Shown here: piece after piece, positions 1 to 4,645 of the stretch
Layout of the letters: every line of letters begins with the position of its first letter
Numbering within the stretch: position 1 is the first letter of the stretch
Origin: Desulfobacteraceae bacterium
GTDB lineage: Bacteria; Desulfobacterota; DSM-4660; Desulfatiglandales; HGW-15
NCBI GenBank assembly: GCA_003819975.1
Contig: RPPU01000332.1
Location: 1-5,579 of the forward strand
Length of the DNA stretch: 5,579 nt
Reading direction: 5' to 3'
Made by a program: the position numbers and the translations under genes
The notes under the pieces: model-generated
Database searches by the model: none
What the model was told of the DNA's origin: nothing
What the model saw: only the letters and a program-made list of their open reading frames with translations

Positions 1-56
1 ACAAAAATCGTATAGCCTCCCTCTTCACTGGGTTCCAAAATGACTTTCAATTTCAT
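1..56 (-). CDS. HicB-like antitoxin, N-terminal fragment (runs off window start)
   Basis: Reading the minus strand from the ATG at 56-54 gives 18 codons, MKLKVILEPSEEGGYTIF, before the window ends. This opening (a short beta strand, then EPSEEGGYT) is the typical start of HicB-family antitoxins, whose partially degenerate RNase-H-like fold neutralises the HicA mRNA interferase. A GGGAGG ribosome binding site lies just upstream at about 61-66, and a strong sigma70-type promoter (116-121 and 93-98) sits about 30 bases before that. No hicA lies upstream. In many genomes with this type of HicB the small hicA gene follows hicB, so any partner would be beyond the window. The family call rests on 18 residues only. 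The gene could also be a stand-alone HicB-like regulator. Confidence 0.72.
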   Translation of the reverse strand, partial: MKLKVILEPSEEGGYTIF

Positions 57-92
57 GTGGCCCTCCCTGATTTATGAGATAATATCATGATT

Positions 93-121
93 ACTATATA
101 AAATTTGGTTTTAGGTGTCAA
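93..121 (-). promoter_or_regulatory. sigma70-type promoter for the HicB-like gene
   Basis: On the minus strand a perfect TTGACA (-35, 116-121) is followed after 17 bases by TATAGT (-10, 93-98). Transcription would start near 86 and leave a leader of about 30 bases before the ATG at 56. The -35 box overlaps the stop codon of the truncated toxin gene (118-120). The promoter lies in copy A of the 39-bp repeat. Confidence 0.7.
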
Positions 122-135
122 TCGTTGGTCCAAAA
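97..135. repeat. 39-bp promoter repeat, copy A
   Basis: This segment aligns without gaps to 491-529 (offset 394), with 34 of 39 positions identical; the differences are at 112, 114, 123, 124 and 131. It carries the -35 box and the spacer of a minus-strand promoter. It also supplies the last codons and stop of the ParE-like reading frame. Copy A precedes the HicB-like gene. Confidence 0.8.
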
Positions 136-240
136 GCCGAAAAATTCCTCTCCTAAGCCAGGCCTACGATTTTCGTACCAGCTATAGGCTTCATTGATGT
201 CTTGTTGTGCTTCCGGCGCGAGTATTAATTCAACGGCCAT
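118..240 (-). pseudogene. truncated RelE/ParE-type toxin (40 aa)
   Basis: The minus-strand frame from ATG 240-238 begins MAVELILAPEAQQDINEAYS and continues WYENRRPGLGEEFF. This matches the N-terminal two helices of RelE/ParE-superfamily toxins, where 'A..D..e...WYe...pGLGeeF' is characteristic. Full-length members are about 90-105 residues. Here homology ends at GEEFF and the frame closes after GFWTND at a TGA (120-118). The whole C-terminal beta sheet, which forms the body of the toxin, is missing. The start codon overlaps the end of the antitoxin gene by 11 bases, the usual coupled order of antitoxin then toxin. The point of divergence coincides with the edge of the 39-bp repeat, so recombination or insertion at that repeat probably removed the 3' part. 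No further ParE-like residues are visible in any frame of 57-117. The product is almost certainly inactive. Confidence 0.78.
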
Positions 241-454
241 AGCGGTTTCGAACCTTTTGTTTAACCTCGTCCCAAGAAAGTCCCGAACCCGGCTTGCTCA
301 TCAAGTTGGCCTTTCGACGAGCCAATTCCTCTTTTTGCCATTCATGCACCGGAATTTCTGACGGGGTAGCCGCCAGATCGTCCCAGAGATCTTCCACCAA
401 TTGAATCTTTTCTGGTGGACTAAGATTGAACACGGAAAAAGCGTCTAAATTCAT
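230..454 (-). CDS. addiction-module antitoxin (Unstab_antitox-like), partner of the ParE-type toxin
   Basis: This 74-residue protein has the pattern of the putative addiction-module component family (Pfam Unstab_antitox). It has a hydrophobic/acidic helix 'LSPPEKIQLVEDLWDDLA' (about residues 11-28), then a charged helix with 'EWQKEELARRKANL' (about 38-51), and ends with 'GLSWDEVKQKV' (about 58-68). In this family the C-terminal part wraps around a RelE/ParE toxin. The ATG at 454-452 is preceded by AGGAGA (465-460) and by a good promoter. The last 11 bases overlap the toxin start, so the two were translationally coupled. Because the toxin is truncated, this antitoxin now looks orphaned. It might still autoregulate, counter related toxins elsewhere, or simply be decaying. 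Confidence 0.82.
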   Translation of the reverse strand: MNLDAFSVFNLSPPEKIQLVEDLWDDLAATPSEIPVHEWQKEELARRKANLMSKPGSGLSWDEVKQKVRNRYGR

Positions 455-486
455 TCTTGTCTCCTAATGTTAGGGATATAATCGAT

Positions 487-515
487 ATATTATAAAATTT
501 GGTTTCAAGTGTCAA
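487..515 (-). promoter_or_regulatory. sigma70-type promoter for the antitoxin gene
   Basis: On the minus strand TTGACA (-35, 510-515) is followed after 17 bases by TAATAT (-10, 487-492). An overlapping consensus TATAAT (489-494) is also present with a 15-base spacer. Start of transcription would be near 480, giving a leader of about 26 bases to the ATG at 454. It lies in copy B of the same repeat that carries the HicB-gene promoter. Confidence 0.7.
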
Positions 516-529
516 TTATTGGTCTAAAA
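491..529. repeat. 39-bp promoter repeat, copy B
   Basis: Copy B is 34/39 identical to 97-135, in the same orientation and 394 bases away. It contains the perfect -35 box of the antitoxin promoter. The two copies bracket the antitoxin/toxin pair. Confidence 0.8.
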
Positions 530-735
530 ACTAAGACTTATTGTATCTTCCGAGAATTCTTTCAACCGGCGATAATAATGATTATAGTACGGAACGGAAC
601 TGTTCAGGTTGACTGGTTCGCAGTTGATTTTTTTAGGTTATTATGTCAATTTTAATCCTTTTTTTGATTGTGAACCGTGAACCGTGAACTTTGAACCCTG
701 AACCTGAGTGATTATCAAGAAAGAGGTAACCAAAT
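530..735. other. intergenic gap between the divergent TA genes and the radical SAM gene
   Basis: No convincing gene is visible here. The minus-strand frames are short, lack starts, and resemble nothing I recognise. The gap contains a poly-T-rich stretch (about 627-665) and the heptamer tandem at 670-704. It must hold the promoter of the radical SAM gene, but I could not find a well-spaced -35/-10 pair on the plus strand. Confidence 0.5.
670..704. repeat. tandem heptamer repeat, five units of NTGAACC
   Basis: Five consecutive 7-base units are present: two exact GTGAACC, then GTGAACT, TTGAACC and CTGAACC, so the core is TGAACC with a variable first base. The array ends 31 bases before the radical SAM start codon and would be within its leader or promoter region. 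Similar TGAACC minisatellites occur between genes in many environmental anaerobe genomes (recalled, not searched). The array has no spacers, so it is not CRISPR-like. Confidence 0.85.
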
Positions 736-1794
736 ATGTATGAACAAGGAGCCATTCGGCCGCCCAGCGAAGCCATGAGTCTATTGGTGCGGGTCACCCG
801 TAACTGCCCCTGGAACCAGTGTACTTTTTGTCCGGCTTTCAAAGGCGCCACTTTTTCAAAAAGATCCGTGGCCGAAGTCAAAGCGGATATCGATGCCATG
901 GTCCAAGAATACGGGCCGCATGCCGGCCAACTGGAATCGGCTTTTTTGCAGGATGCGGACAGTCTGATGACGGCCACGGACCAGTTGATCGAGATCATTC
1001 AATATATCAAGGAGCGTTTTCCATCCATTAAGCGCGTGACCAGTTATGGCCGGGCCAAGACCCTGAATAAAAAAGAAGTGCAGGAATATCGCGAGCTTTA
1101 TGCCGCCGGTCTGAGCCGGATTCATACCGGGCTCGAAAGCGGCTCCCTGAAGGTTCTGCAAATGGTGCACAAAGGATCGACGCCGGAAGAGATTTTACAA
1201 GGTGGTCTGCGGGTTAAGCAATCCGGGATTTCGCTTTCCGAATATATTATGCCCGGGTTGGGTGGAAAAGCATTGAGCACCGAACATGCCGTTGAAACCG
1301 CGCGCTTGCTGAACGCGATTCAGCCCGATTTTATCAGGGTGCGGACCTTTGCCATGCATCCCTTGTCGCCCATGCAAAAAATGACGGAGCAGGGGAGTTA
1401 TGTGCCCATGACCGATTTGGAGATCGCGGCCGAGATCCGGCTGCTGATCGAGAATCTGGATCCCATTCCCTCGTACTTTTCCTGCGCCGATTTCAGCCTG
1501 AATCTGCTGATGGACGTGGACGGTCCTTTGGACCGGGAGAGAGAGAATATGCTCGTAAAAATCAATCAGTTTCTATCATTAACGCCGGAGCAGCAAAAAG
1601 TCTTTTCCTTTTTGCAGCGGACCTACCCTTCGCATATGCAACCTGTGGAAGTTTTAAAAAATGAAGAGCTGGTCAAAAAGGTTTTGGCAGAGATCAAAAA
1701 ACTGGAAGAGCGGGAAGTGGACGGGTTCAACAAATATATCGCCCGGCTCATGGCTCGACAATTACCGCAGCCGCAGACCGAAAATTGGGTGTAG
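736..1794 (+). CDS. radical SAM protein with CX4CX2C cluster motif, substrate unknown
   Basis: The 352-residue protein begins with 'IRPPSEAMSLLVRVTRNC' and carries cysteines at 24, 29 and 32 (CPWNQCTFC). These would bind the [4Fe-4S] cluster that cleaves S-adenosylmethionine. Downstream are typical TIM-barrel landmarks: FLQDADSLM (70-78), SYGRAKTL (103-110), IHTGLESGS (129-137) and IMPGLGG (171-177). The spacing CX4CX2C differs from the classic CX3CX2C but is shared by an uncharacterised COG1032-like family that I know from anaerobes (typical opening 'RPPSEA.SLL..VT..C..N.CTFC'). There is no B12-binding domain or SPASM-like cysteine cluster. The C-terminal 90 residues are mainly helical and charged. 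The ATG at 736 has an AGAGGT site at 722-727, 8 bases away. It is monocistronic in this window and convergent with the next gene. The reaction and substrate cannot be deduced. Confidence 0.88.
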   Translation: MYEQGAIRPPSEAMSLLVRVTRNCPWNQCTFCPAFKGATFSKRSVAEVKADIDAMVQEYGPHAGQLESAFLQDADSLMTATDQLIEIIQYIKERFPSIKRVTSYGRAKTLNKKEVQEYRELYAAGLSRIHTGLESGSLKVLQMVHKGSTPEEILQGGLRVKQSGISLSEYIMPGLGGKALSTEHAVETARLLNAIQPDFIRVRTFAMHPLSPMQKMTEQGSYVPMTDLEIAAEIRLLIENLDPIPSYFSCADFSLNLLMDVDGPLDRERENMLVKINQFLSLTPEQQKVFSFLQRTYPSHMQPVEVLKNEELVKKVLAEIKKLEEREVDGFNKYIARLMARQLPQPQTENWV

Positions 1795-1839
1795 GATAAT
1801 GTCCATTTGACGGCTGGAATCTTGCCGGCAGGTAAAGTA

Positions 1840-1862
1840 GGGGCGGGTTTTAAACCCGCCCC
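1840..1862. terminator. GC-rich palindrome between convergent genes (possible bidirectional terminator)
   Basis: A perfect 11-base inverted repeat (1840-1850 with 1852-1862) makes a GGGGCGGG/CCCGCCCC stem with an AT-rich tip. It lies 45 bases after the radical SAM stop and 22 bases after the stop of the opposing secreted-protein gene, which suits a shared terminator. Neither side has a clear U-tract, so intrinsic termination would be inefficient. It also resembles a widespread dispersed intergenic palindrome, so it may be a repeat-family member. Confidence 0.55.
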
Positions 1863-1884
1863 ATAACTTGCAATAAAGATTTCT

Positions 1885-2448
1885 CTAATTGGGCACCACC
1901 TGGCAGCCAACCGAGCATTCATTCTCATAATAGGCGGTTCCCGGCGGGCACTGAATTTTCGTCGGTTTGTTAGGCACGCAGGAAAAAGCTCCATTGGCTT
2001 CGCCGCTTTTTTTACGCCAACCCGGAGGGCAGGGGTTCGCGCCGACGGGAAGACTGGGTCCTTTCGGAATACCCGCCAGTTTTGACTTGACTGTTACTGT
2101 GGCTTGGGCTTGACCCGTACAATTGGCATTGCCGCAATAGACTTTGATGGTATAGGTTCCGGCCTTGGAATAGACATACAGAGGGTAAGCCTGACCCCCG
2201 AATGTAAAGGGAAAGCTGGTTGCATGGCCGACCTGGGATTGAGGCGTGCCGTCACCCTTCAGGAACAGGATTTGACATTTTTTGCCCGGGGTTATGGTGC
2301 CATTCACCGTCACCGTAATCGCTTGGTTTATGCTCGGGTTCGCAGGTGTAACCGTAATACCGGTTATGGTCCCGTCCACTGCCCATAAAGGGCCTAACAG
2401 AGCAAACATTAAAATGCCACTGATTACACCGATTCTTGTCATTTTCAT
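1885..2448 (-). CDS. secreted protein with an Ig-like/PKD-like domain and cysteine-rich tail, function unknown
   Basis: Using the ATG at 2448-2446 gives 187 residues. An ideal AGGAGG (2460-2455) is 6 bases upstream. In-frame upstream codons up to 2520 have no such site and would place about 24 charged residues before the signal. Residues 1-23 form a signal peptide (positive MKMTR, hydrophobic core, probable cleavage after LWA). Residues about 27-120 read like a single all-beta sandwich: 'ITGITVTPANPSINQAITVT' opens it, then 'KAGTYTIKVYC' and 'QATVTV' close it. The C-terminal part (about 138-187) holds two CPPG motifs (140-143, 167-170). Cysteines are at 58, 105, 110, 140, 157, 167, 178 and 182, an even number that suits disulfides outside the cytoplasm. 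No catalytic motif, membrane anchor, lipobox or sorting signal is visible. It is probably periplasmic or extracellular, perhaps ligand- or surface-binding. I do not recognise the gene. Confidence 0.75.
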   Translation of the reverse strand: MKMTRIGVISGILMFALLGPLWAVDGTITGITVTPANPSINQAITVTVNGTITPGKKCQILFLKGDGTPQSQVGHATSFPFTFGGQAYPLYVYSKAGTYTIKVYCGNANCTGQAQATVTVKSKLAGIPKGPSLPVGANPCPPGWRKKSGEANGAFSCVPNKPTKIQCPPGTAYYENECSVGCQVVPN

Positions 2449-2491
2449 GATCTTCCTCCTTTTATTATGTTGAATGCACCCATTTTCAGAA

Positions 2492-2520
2492 AGGGTATCT
2501 TTAAGGTGTGTGGCAGTCAA
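2492..2520 (-). promoter_or_regulatory. putative promoter of the secreted-protein gene
   Basis: On the minus strand TTGACT (-35, 2515-2520) and TACCCT (-10, 2492-2497) are separated by 17 bases. Transcription would start near 2485, about 37 bases before the ATG at 2448. The -10 is a weak match. The small inverted repeat GAAC-N6-GTTC (2521-2534) abuts the -35 box on its upstream side and could be an operator, though four-base arms are not significant alone. Confidence 0.5.
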
Positions 2521-2572
2521 GAACGAAAAAGTTCAATGAATCGGAACCTTACTAAATTTTTAAAAAAATAAC

Positions 2573-2681
2573 CTTAACGGGATCTCTAAAATACGCTTTT
2601 TAAGGATCACAGCTTTTCCTTTTTGGCTTATTTTCTTGAGTCTCGTTATTGATAAAGTGAATTTTTAGAGATCCCGTTAAG
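2573..2681. mobile_element. 109-bp element with perfect 19-bp terminal inverted repeats (MITE-like, or large terminator hairpin)
   Basis: The arm at 2573-2591 is the exact reverse complement of 2663-2681, a 19-base perfect match. The arms carry the common core CGGGATCTCTAAAA and enclose about 71 bases of non-coding, T-rich sequence on the plus strand. TTAA lies at the outer edge of both arms (2574-2577 and 2677-2680). If TTAA is the duplicated target, the inserted part would be 2578-2676 (99 bp). The right TTAA contains the TAA stop of the amidohydrolase gene, so such an insertion would leave that protein intact. Read on the minus strand, the second arm is followed within five bases by seven Ts (2568-2562). 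The structure could therefore also end transcription of the nfeD/amidohydrolase operon. No transposase is present. Confidence 0.6.
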
Positions 2682-3510
2682 TGAAATCAGGTTTCGTTGC
2701 TTTTATGGATGTGGTTTCGTTTATGCCATACAACTGAGCCGCGTTTTGACCCAGAACCATCTCCTTCTCTCTTGTATTCAGAAAAGGCAAGGCAAGAATA
2801 TACTCAACGTCTTCTTTTTGTCCGCCCCAGGGAGTGTCTGAGCCGAACAGGAAGCGTTCGATGGGGTGTTTTTTGAAAAAGCGTTCGATGAGCGGCAGGG
2901 GCATCTTGCGCAGGACAAAAGAAGTGTCCATGTAGAGGTCGCGGCCGAAAAGCAGTTTCTCGGTTTCCGGCCACATTTGATCACCGCCCATGTGCGCGGC
3001 GATAATGCGCAATTTTGGAAATGCTTCCAGCACATTGCGCAAGCCTTGCGGCGTGCAGTGGACGGGTTCCGGCAGTCCCAAATCAACGCCGGCATGGAAA
3101 AGGACCGGCATACCGAGCGCGGCGATCGTTTCATACAGCGGAAACATTTTGCAATCGTCCACAAAAAAGTTTTGATAATCCGGGTGGAATTTAAAACCTA
3201 TAAAACCGCTTTGTTTTAATAAGGCAAGCATCTCCGGAGAGGATGCCAGATCAGGATGCCAGGCGGCCAGGGGTCTGATCTTAGACGAACCCTGAGCCTG
3301 CAGCCATTGATTAATGGATTTGACTTGTTTAGGCCGGGTGGCGATATTGGAAATCAGAGAGATGTCCACGCCGGCTTGGTTCATAGAGTCCAAAAGACCG
3401 TTTTTCGTCCCATCACTATAGGACTGAATTCCAGAGCGATCTCTCACGCTTTGAACAGTCCGAGCTGCCTTGGCATCAGGATAGATATGGGTATGGGAAT
3501 CGATGATCAT
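2677..3510 (-). CDS. amidohydrolase family protein (metal-dependent TIM-barrel hydrolase/decarboxylase type)
   Basis: The 277-residue product fits the amidohydrolase-2 (PF04909-like) family. Metal and active-site residues are in the right order: HxH at residues 6 and 8 (DSHTHIYPD), AWHPD at 84-87, GFKFHPD with K107 and H109, H139 (VLFHAG), H173 (AAHMGG) and the late aspartate D225 (FGSDTPWG). Relatives include 2-amino-3-carboxymuconate semialdehyde decarboxylase-like and other hydrolases or decarboxylases; the substrate cannot be told. The ATG at 3510 is chosen because the HxH strand begins there as in relatives. An upstream ATG at 3573 would overlap nfeD by 53 bases and add residues unlike the family. 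The start lies 10 bases after the nfeD stop, with no strong ribosome site, implying translational coupling. After the usual 'GQNAAQLYGI' end there is an extra tail of about 14 residues, and the stop codon sits in the inverted-repeat element. Confidence 0.87.
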   Translation of the reverse strand: MIIDSHTHIYPDAKAARTVQSVRDRSGIQSYSDGTKNGLLDSMNQAGVDISLISNIATRPKQVKSINQWLQAQGSSKIRPLAAWHPDLASSPEMLALLKQSGFIGFKFHPDYQNFFVDDCKMFPLYETIAALGMPVLFHAGVDLGLPEPVHCTPQGLRNVLEAFPKLRIIAAHMGGDQMWPETEKLLFGRDLYMDTSFVLRKMPLPLIERFFKKHPIERFLFGSDTPWGGQKEDVEYILALPFLNTREKEMVLGQNAAQLYGINETTSIKATKPDFT

Positions 3511-3520
3511 GATCGAATTT

Positions 3521-3982
3521 TTAATTACTAGAGGTATTCGGCTGACCTTCCGGCAGTGGCAAAGGCTTATCACCAGGCTCGATCTTTTTCACCTTGAGGA
3601 CCAGGTTGTTGCGACTGATAACCTGTACGGTTTCGCCTTTTTCCACCGGCAGAGTCCCACTCGCAAGTTCCGCTTTCCAAAATTCACCATGGATCCGAAC
3701 ATAGCCGAAGGGGGCCAGGCGCTCAAAAGCAACCCCTTTGGCATCGATCAATTTGGGATCATCCGTTTCTTCCTGATTATCATAGGAAGGCCAGACCATG
3801 GAAAACAGGATAACATCCTTGAGAATCCAGAGGAGCATCAAGCTGCTGAGGAGCCAGGGCGGTAAAAAAAACCAACGCTGGGAGAGGATCAGAACCAGGC
3901 CGAAAAGTACGAAGCCCGGGATTTGCAGCAAGATATATCTGATAATCACCCGCAAAGGCGGAGAAACTTTCTGTTGTTCCAC
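3521..3982 (-). CDS. NfeD-like membrane protein (two TM helices plus OB-fold domain)
   Basis: The 153-residue protein starts with GTG at 3982-3980; no in-frame ATG gives a better fit, and an AAGG-type site lies 8-10 bases upstream. Residues about 12-34 and 41-64 are hydrophobic membrane helices. Residues about 80-135 match the NfeD C-terminal OB-fold: 'GVAFERLAPFGYVRIHGEFW' followed by 'GTLPVEKGETVQVI' and 'LVLKV'. The short form, without the ClpP-like protease domain, usually works with SPFH/stomatin-type proteins in membrane microdomains. No such partner is in the window. The C-terminal tail is proline-rich and probably disordered. The gene is the first of a two-gene operon with the amidohydrolase and is divergent from the Nudix gene. 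The fold is clear but the cellular role is not. Confidence 0.85.
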   Translation of the reverse strand: MEQQKVSPPLRVIIRYILLQIPGFVLFGLVLILSQRWFFLPPWLLSSLMLLWILKDVILFSMVWPSYDNQEETDDPKLIDAKGVAFERLAPFGYVRIHGEFWKAELASGTLPVEKGETVQVISRNNLVLKVKKIEPGDKPLPLPEGQPNTSSN

Positions 3983-4010
3983 AAAATGACCTTTCCGTAA
4001 TCTAAATTGA

Positions 4011-4040
4011 TTTTTACCATTGGTCAGGGGCAGGTGTCAA
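4011..4040 (-). promoter_or_regulatory. promoter of the nfeD/amidohydrolase operon
   Basis: On the minus strand a perfect TTGACA (4035-4040) is followed after 18 bases by TAAAAA (4011-4016), an imperfect -10. The predicted start is near 4004, about 22 bases before the GTG start codon. No better pair is visible in this intergenic region on this strand. Confidence 0.5.
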
Positions 4041-4061
4041 ACGGGAATCCATTTAAAATCC

Positions 4062-4090
4062 TTGGCTTTTTGGTGTAAAGGCGCTATATT
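4062..4090 (+). promoter_or_regulatory. promoter of the Nudix gene
   Basis: TTGGCT (4062-4067) and TATATT (4085-4090) are separated by 17 bases, a good sigma70-type pair. Transcription would start near 4097 and leave a leader of about 60 bases before the ATG at 4158. The -35 box is 22 bases from that of the divergent nfeD promoter. Confidence 0.6.
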
Positions 4091-4124
4091 TAGCTTTTTT
4101 CGGTTTCCCTAAGGCGCTAAAGCT
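4078..4124. repeat. 9-bp direct repeat and small inverted repeat at the divergent promoter
   Basis: AAGGCGCTA occurs at 4078-4086 and again at 4111-4119, a 33-base period or about three helical turns. One copy overlaps the -10 box of the Nudix promoter and the other lies just past the predicted start. In addition TTTAGC (4089-4094) is the inverse of GCTAAA (4116-4121), so the leader RNA could fold into a weak hairpin. The layout would suit an operator, but no regulator is known. Confidence 0.45.
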
Positions 4125-4157
4125 GAAAAAATTTCATAATTGGAAAGCGATCGATTC

Positions 4158-4583
4158 ATGGTGGATGCCGGTTCCAAACATAAAGGGTGCAGCATCATCT
4201 TTGTCAATGACCAAAATAAAGTCCTTTTGTTTTTACGCGACGACAAACCGGGGCTGCCTTTTCCCGGCCGATGGGATATTCTGGGTGGTCATGTTGAAGA
4301 AGGCGAAACTCCGGACCAATGCATCAAACGGGAAATGCAAGAGGAAATCGGCCTGGATCTCGACGATTTTTCCCTGTTTCGAGTCTATGATTTTATTGAT
4401 CGAACCGAATATGCTTTCTGGAAAAAAATCGATTTGGATATTGACCGGATTCAATTGACCGAAGGCCAATGTCTTAAATGGTTCAGCGCCGAAAAAGCGG
4501 AACAGACCGACCTGGCTTACGGCAGCAACCGGATCTTGCGGGATTTTTTTAAGAAAAATTTTTACAATTCAGCGAAACGTTGA
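4158..4583 (+). CDS. Nudix hydrolase
   Basis: The 141-residue protein has a complete Nudix box at residues 44-66: G44-x5-E50-x7-R58-E59-x2-E62-E63-x-G65-L66, including the REMQEEIGL helix that binds Mg2+. Enzymes with this box hydrolyse nucleoside diphosphates linked to another moiety, such as oxidised dNTPs, nucleotide sugars or ADP-ribose. The short N-terminal strand 'CSIIFVNDQNKVLLFLR' and 'PFPGRWDILGG' are usual for MutT-like members, but nothing fixes the substrate. ATG 4158 is preferred: GGAAAG lies 10 bases before it. An in-frame TTG at 4140 would add six residues but has no ribosome site. It is likely cotranscribed with the sensor gene 62 bases downstream, since no terminator is seen between them. 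Confidence 0.88.
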   Translation: MVDAGSKHKGCSIIFVNDQNKVLLFLRDDKPGLPFPGRWDILGGHVEEGETPDQCIKREMQEEIGLDLDDFSLFRVYDFIDRTEYAFWKKIDLDIDRIQLTEGQCLKWFSAEKAEQTDLAYGSNRILRDFFKKNFYNSAKR

Positions 4584-4645
4584 ATCGAAAAAACCTACCC
4601 AACCGCGAATCCGATTCCATCCTGTCCGGTTTAGGAGGAAGTTTA

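Noticed and set aside
586..602. GGAACGGAAC and GAACTGTTC read as a LexA/SOS-type operator
   Set aside because: The dyad is only four-base arms around one base. No known SOS gene is adjacent and the spacing does not match the consensus I know.
644..649. A third TTGACA -35 box on the minus strand
   Set aside because: No acceptable -10 lies 16-18 bases downstream and no gene follows closely.
530..650. A toxin C-terminal remnant on the minus strand upstream of the antitoxin
   Set aside because: Frames here give short start-less peptides. One stays open to the repeat edge but resembles no TA family convincingly.
670..704. CRISPR-like repeats
   Set aside because: The units are 7 bases and directly abutting with no spacers, so it is a simple tandem repeat.
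633..998. Minus-strand 121-codon open frame overlapping the radical SAM start
   Set aside because: It is antisense to the conserved cysteine-motif region, has no ribosome site or family resemblance, and is a shadow of the real gene.
2104..2473. Plus-strand open frames opposite the secreted-protein gene
   Set aside because: They have no ribosome sites. The minus strand has an ideal ribosome site, a signal peptide and a coherent domain, so these are antisense shadows.
4140..4157. TTG at 4140 as start of the Nudix gene
   Set aside because: No ribosome site precedes it and the six added residues are not part of the Nudix fold. ATG 4158 has GGAAAG upstream.
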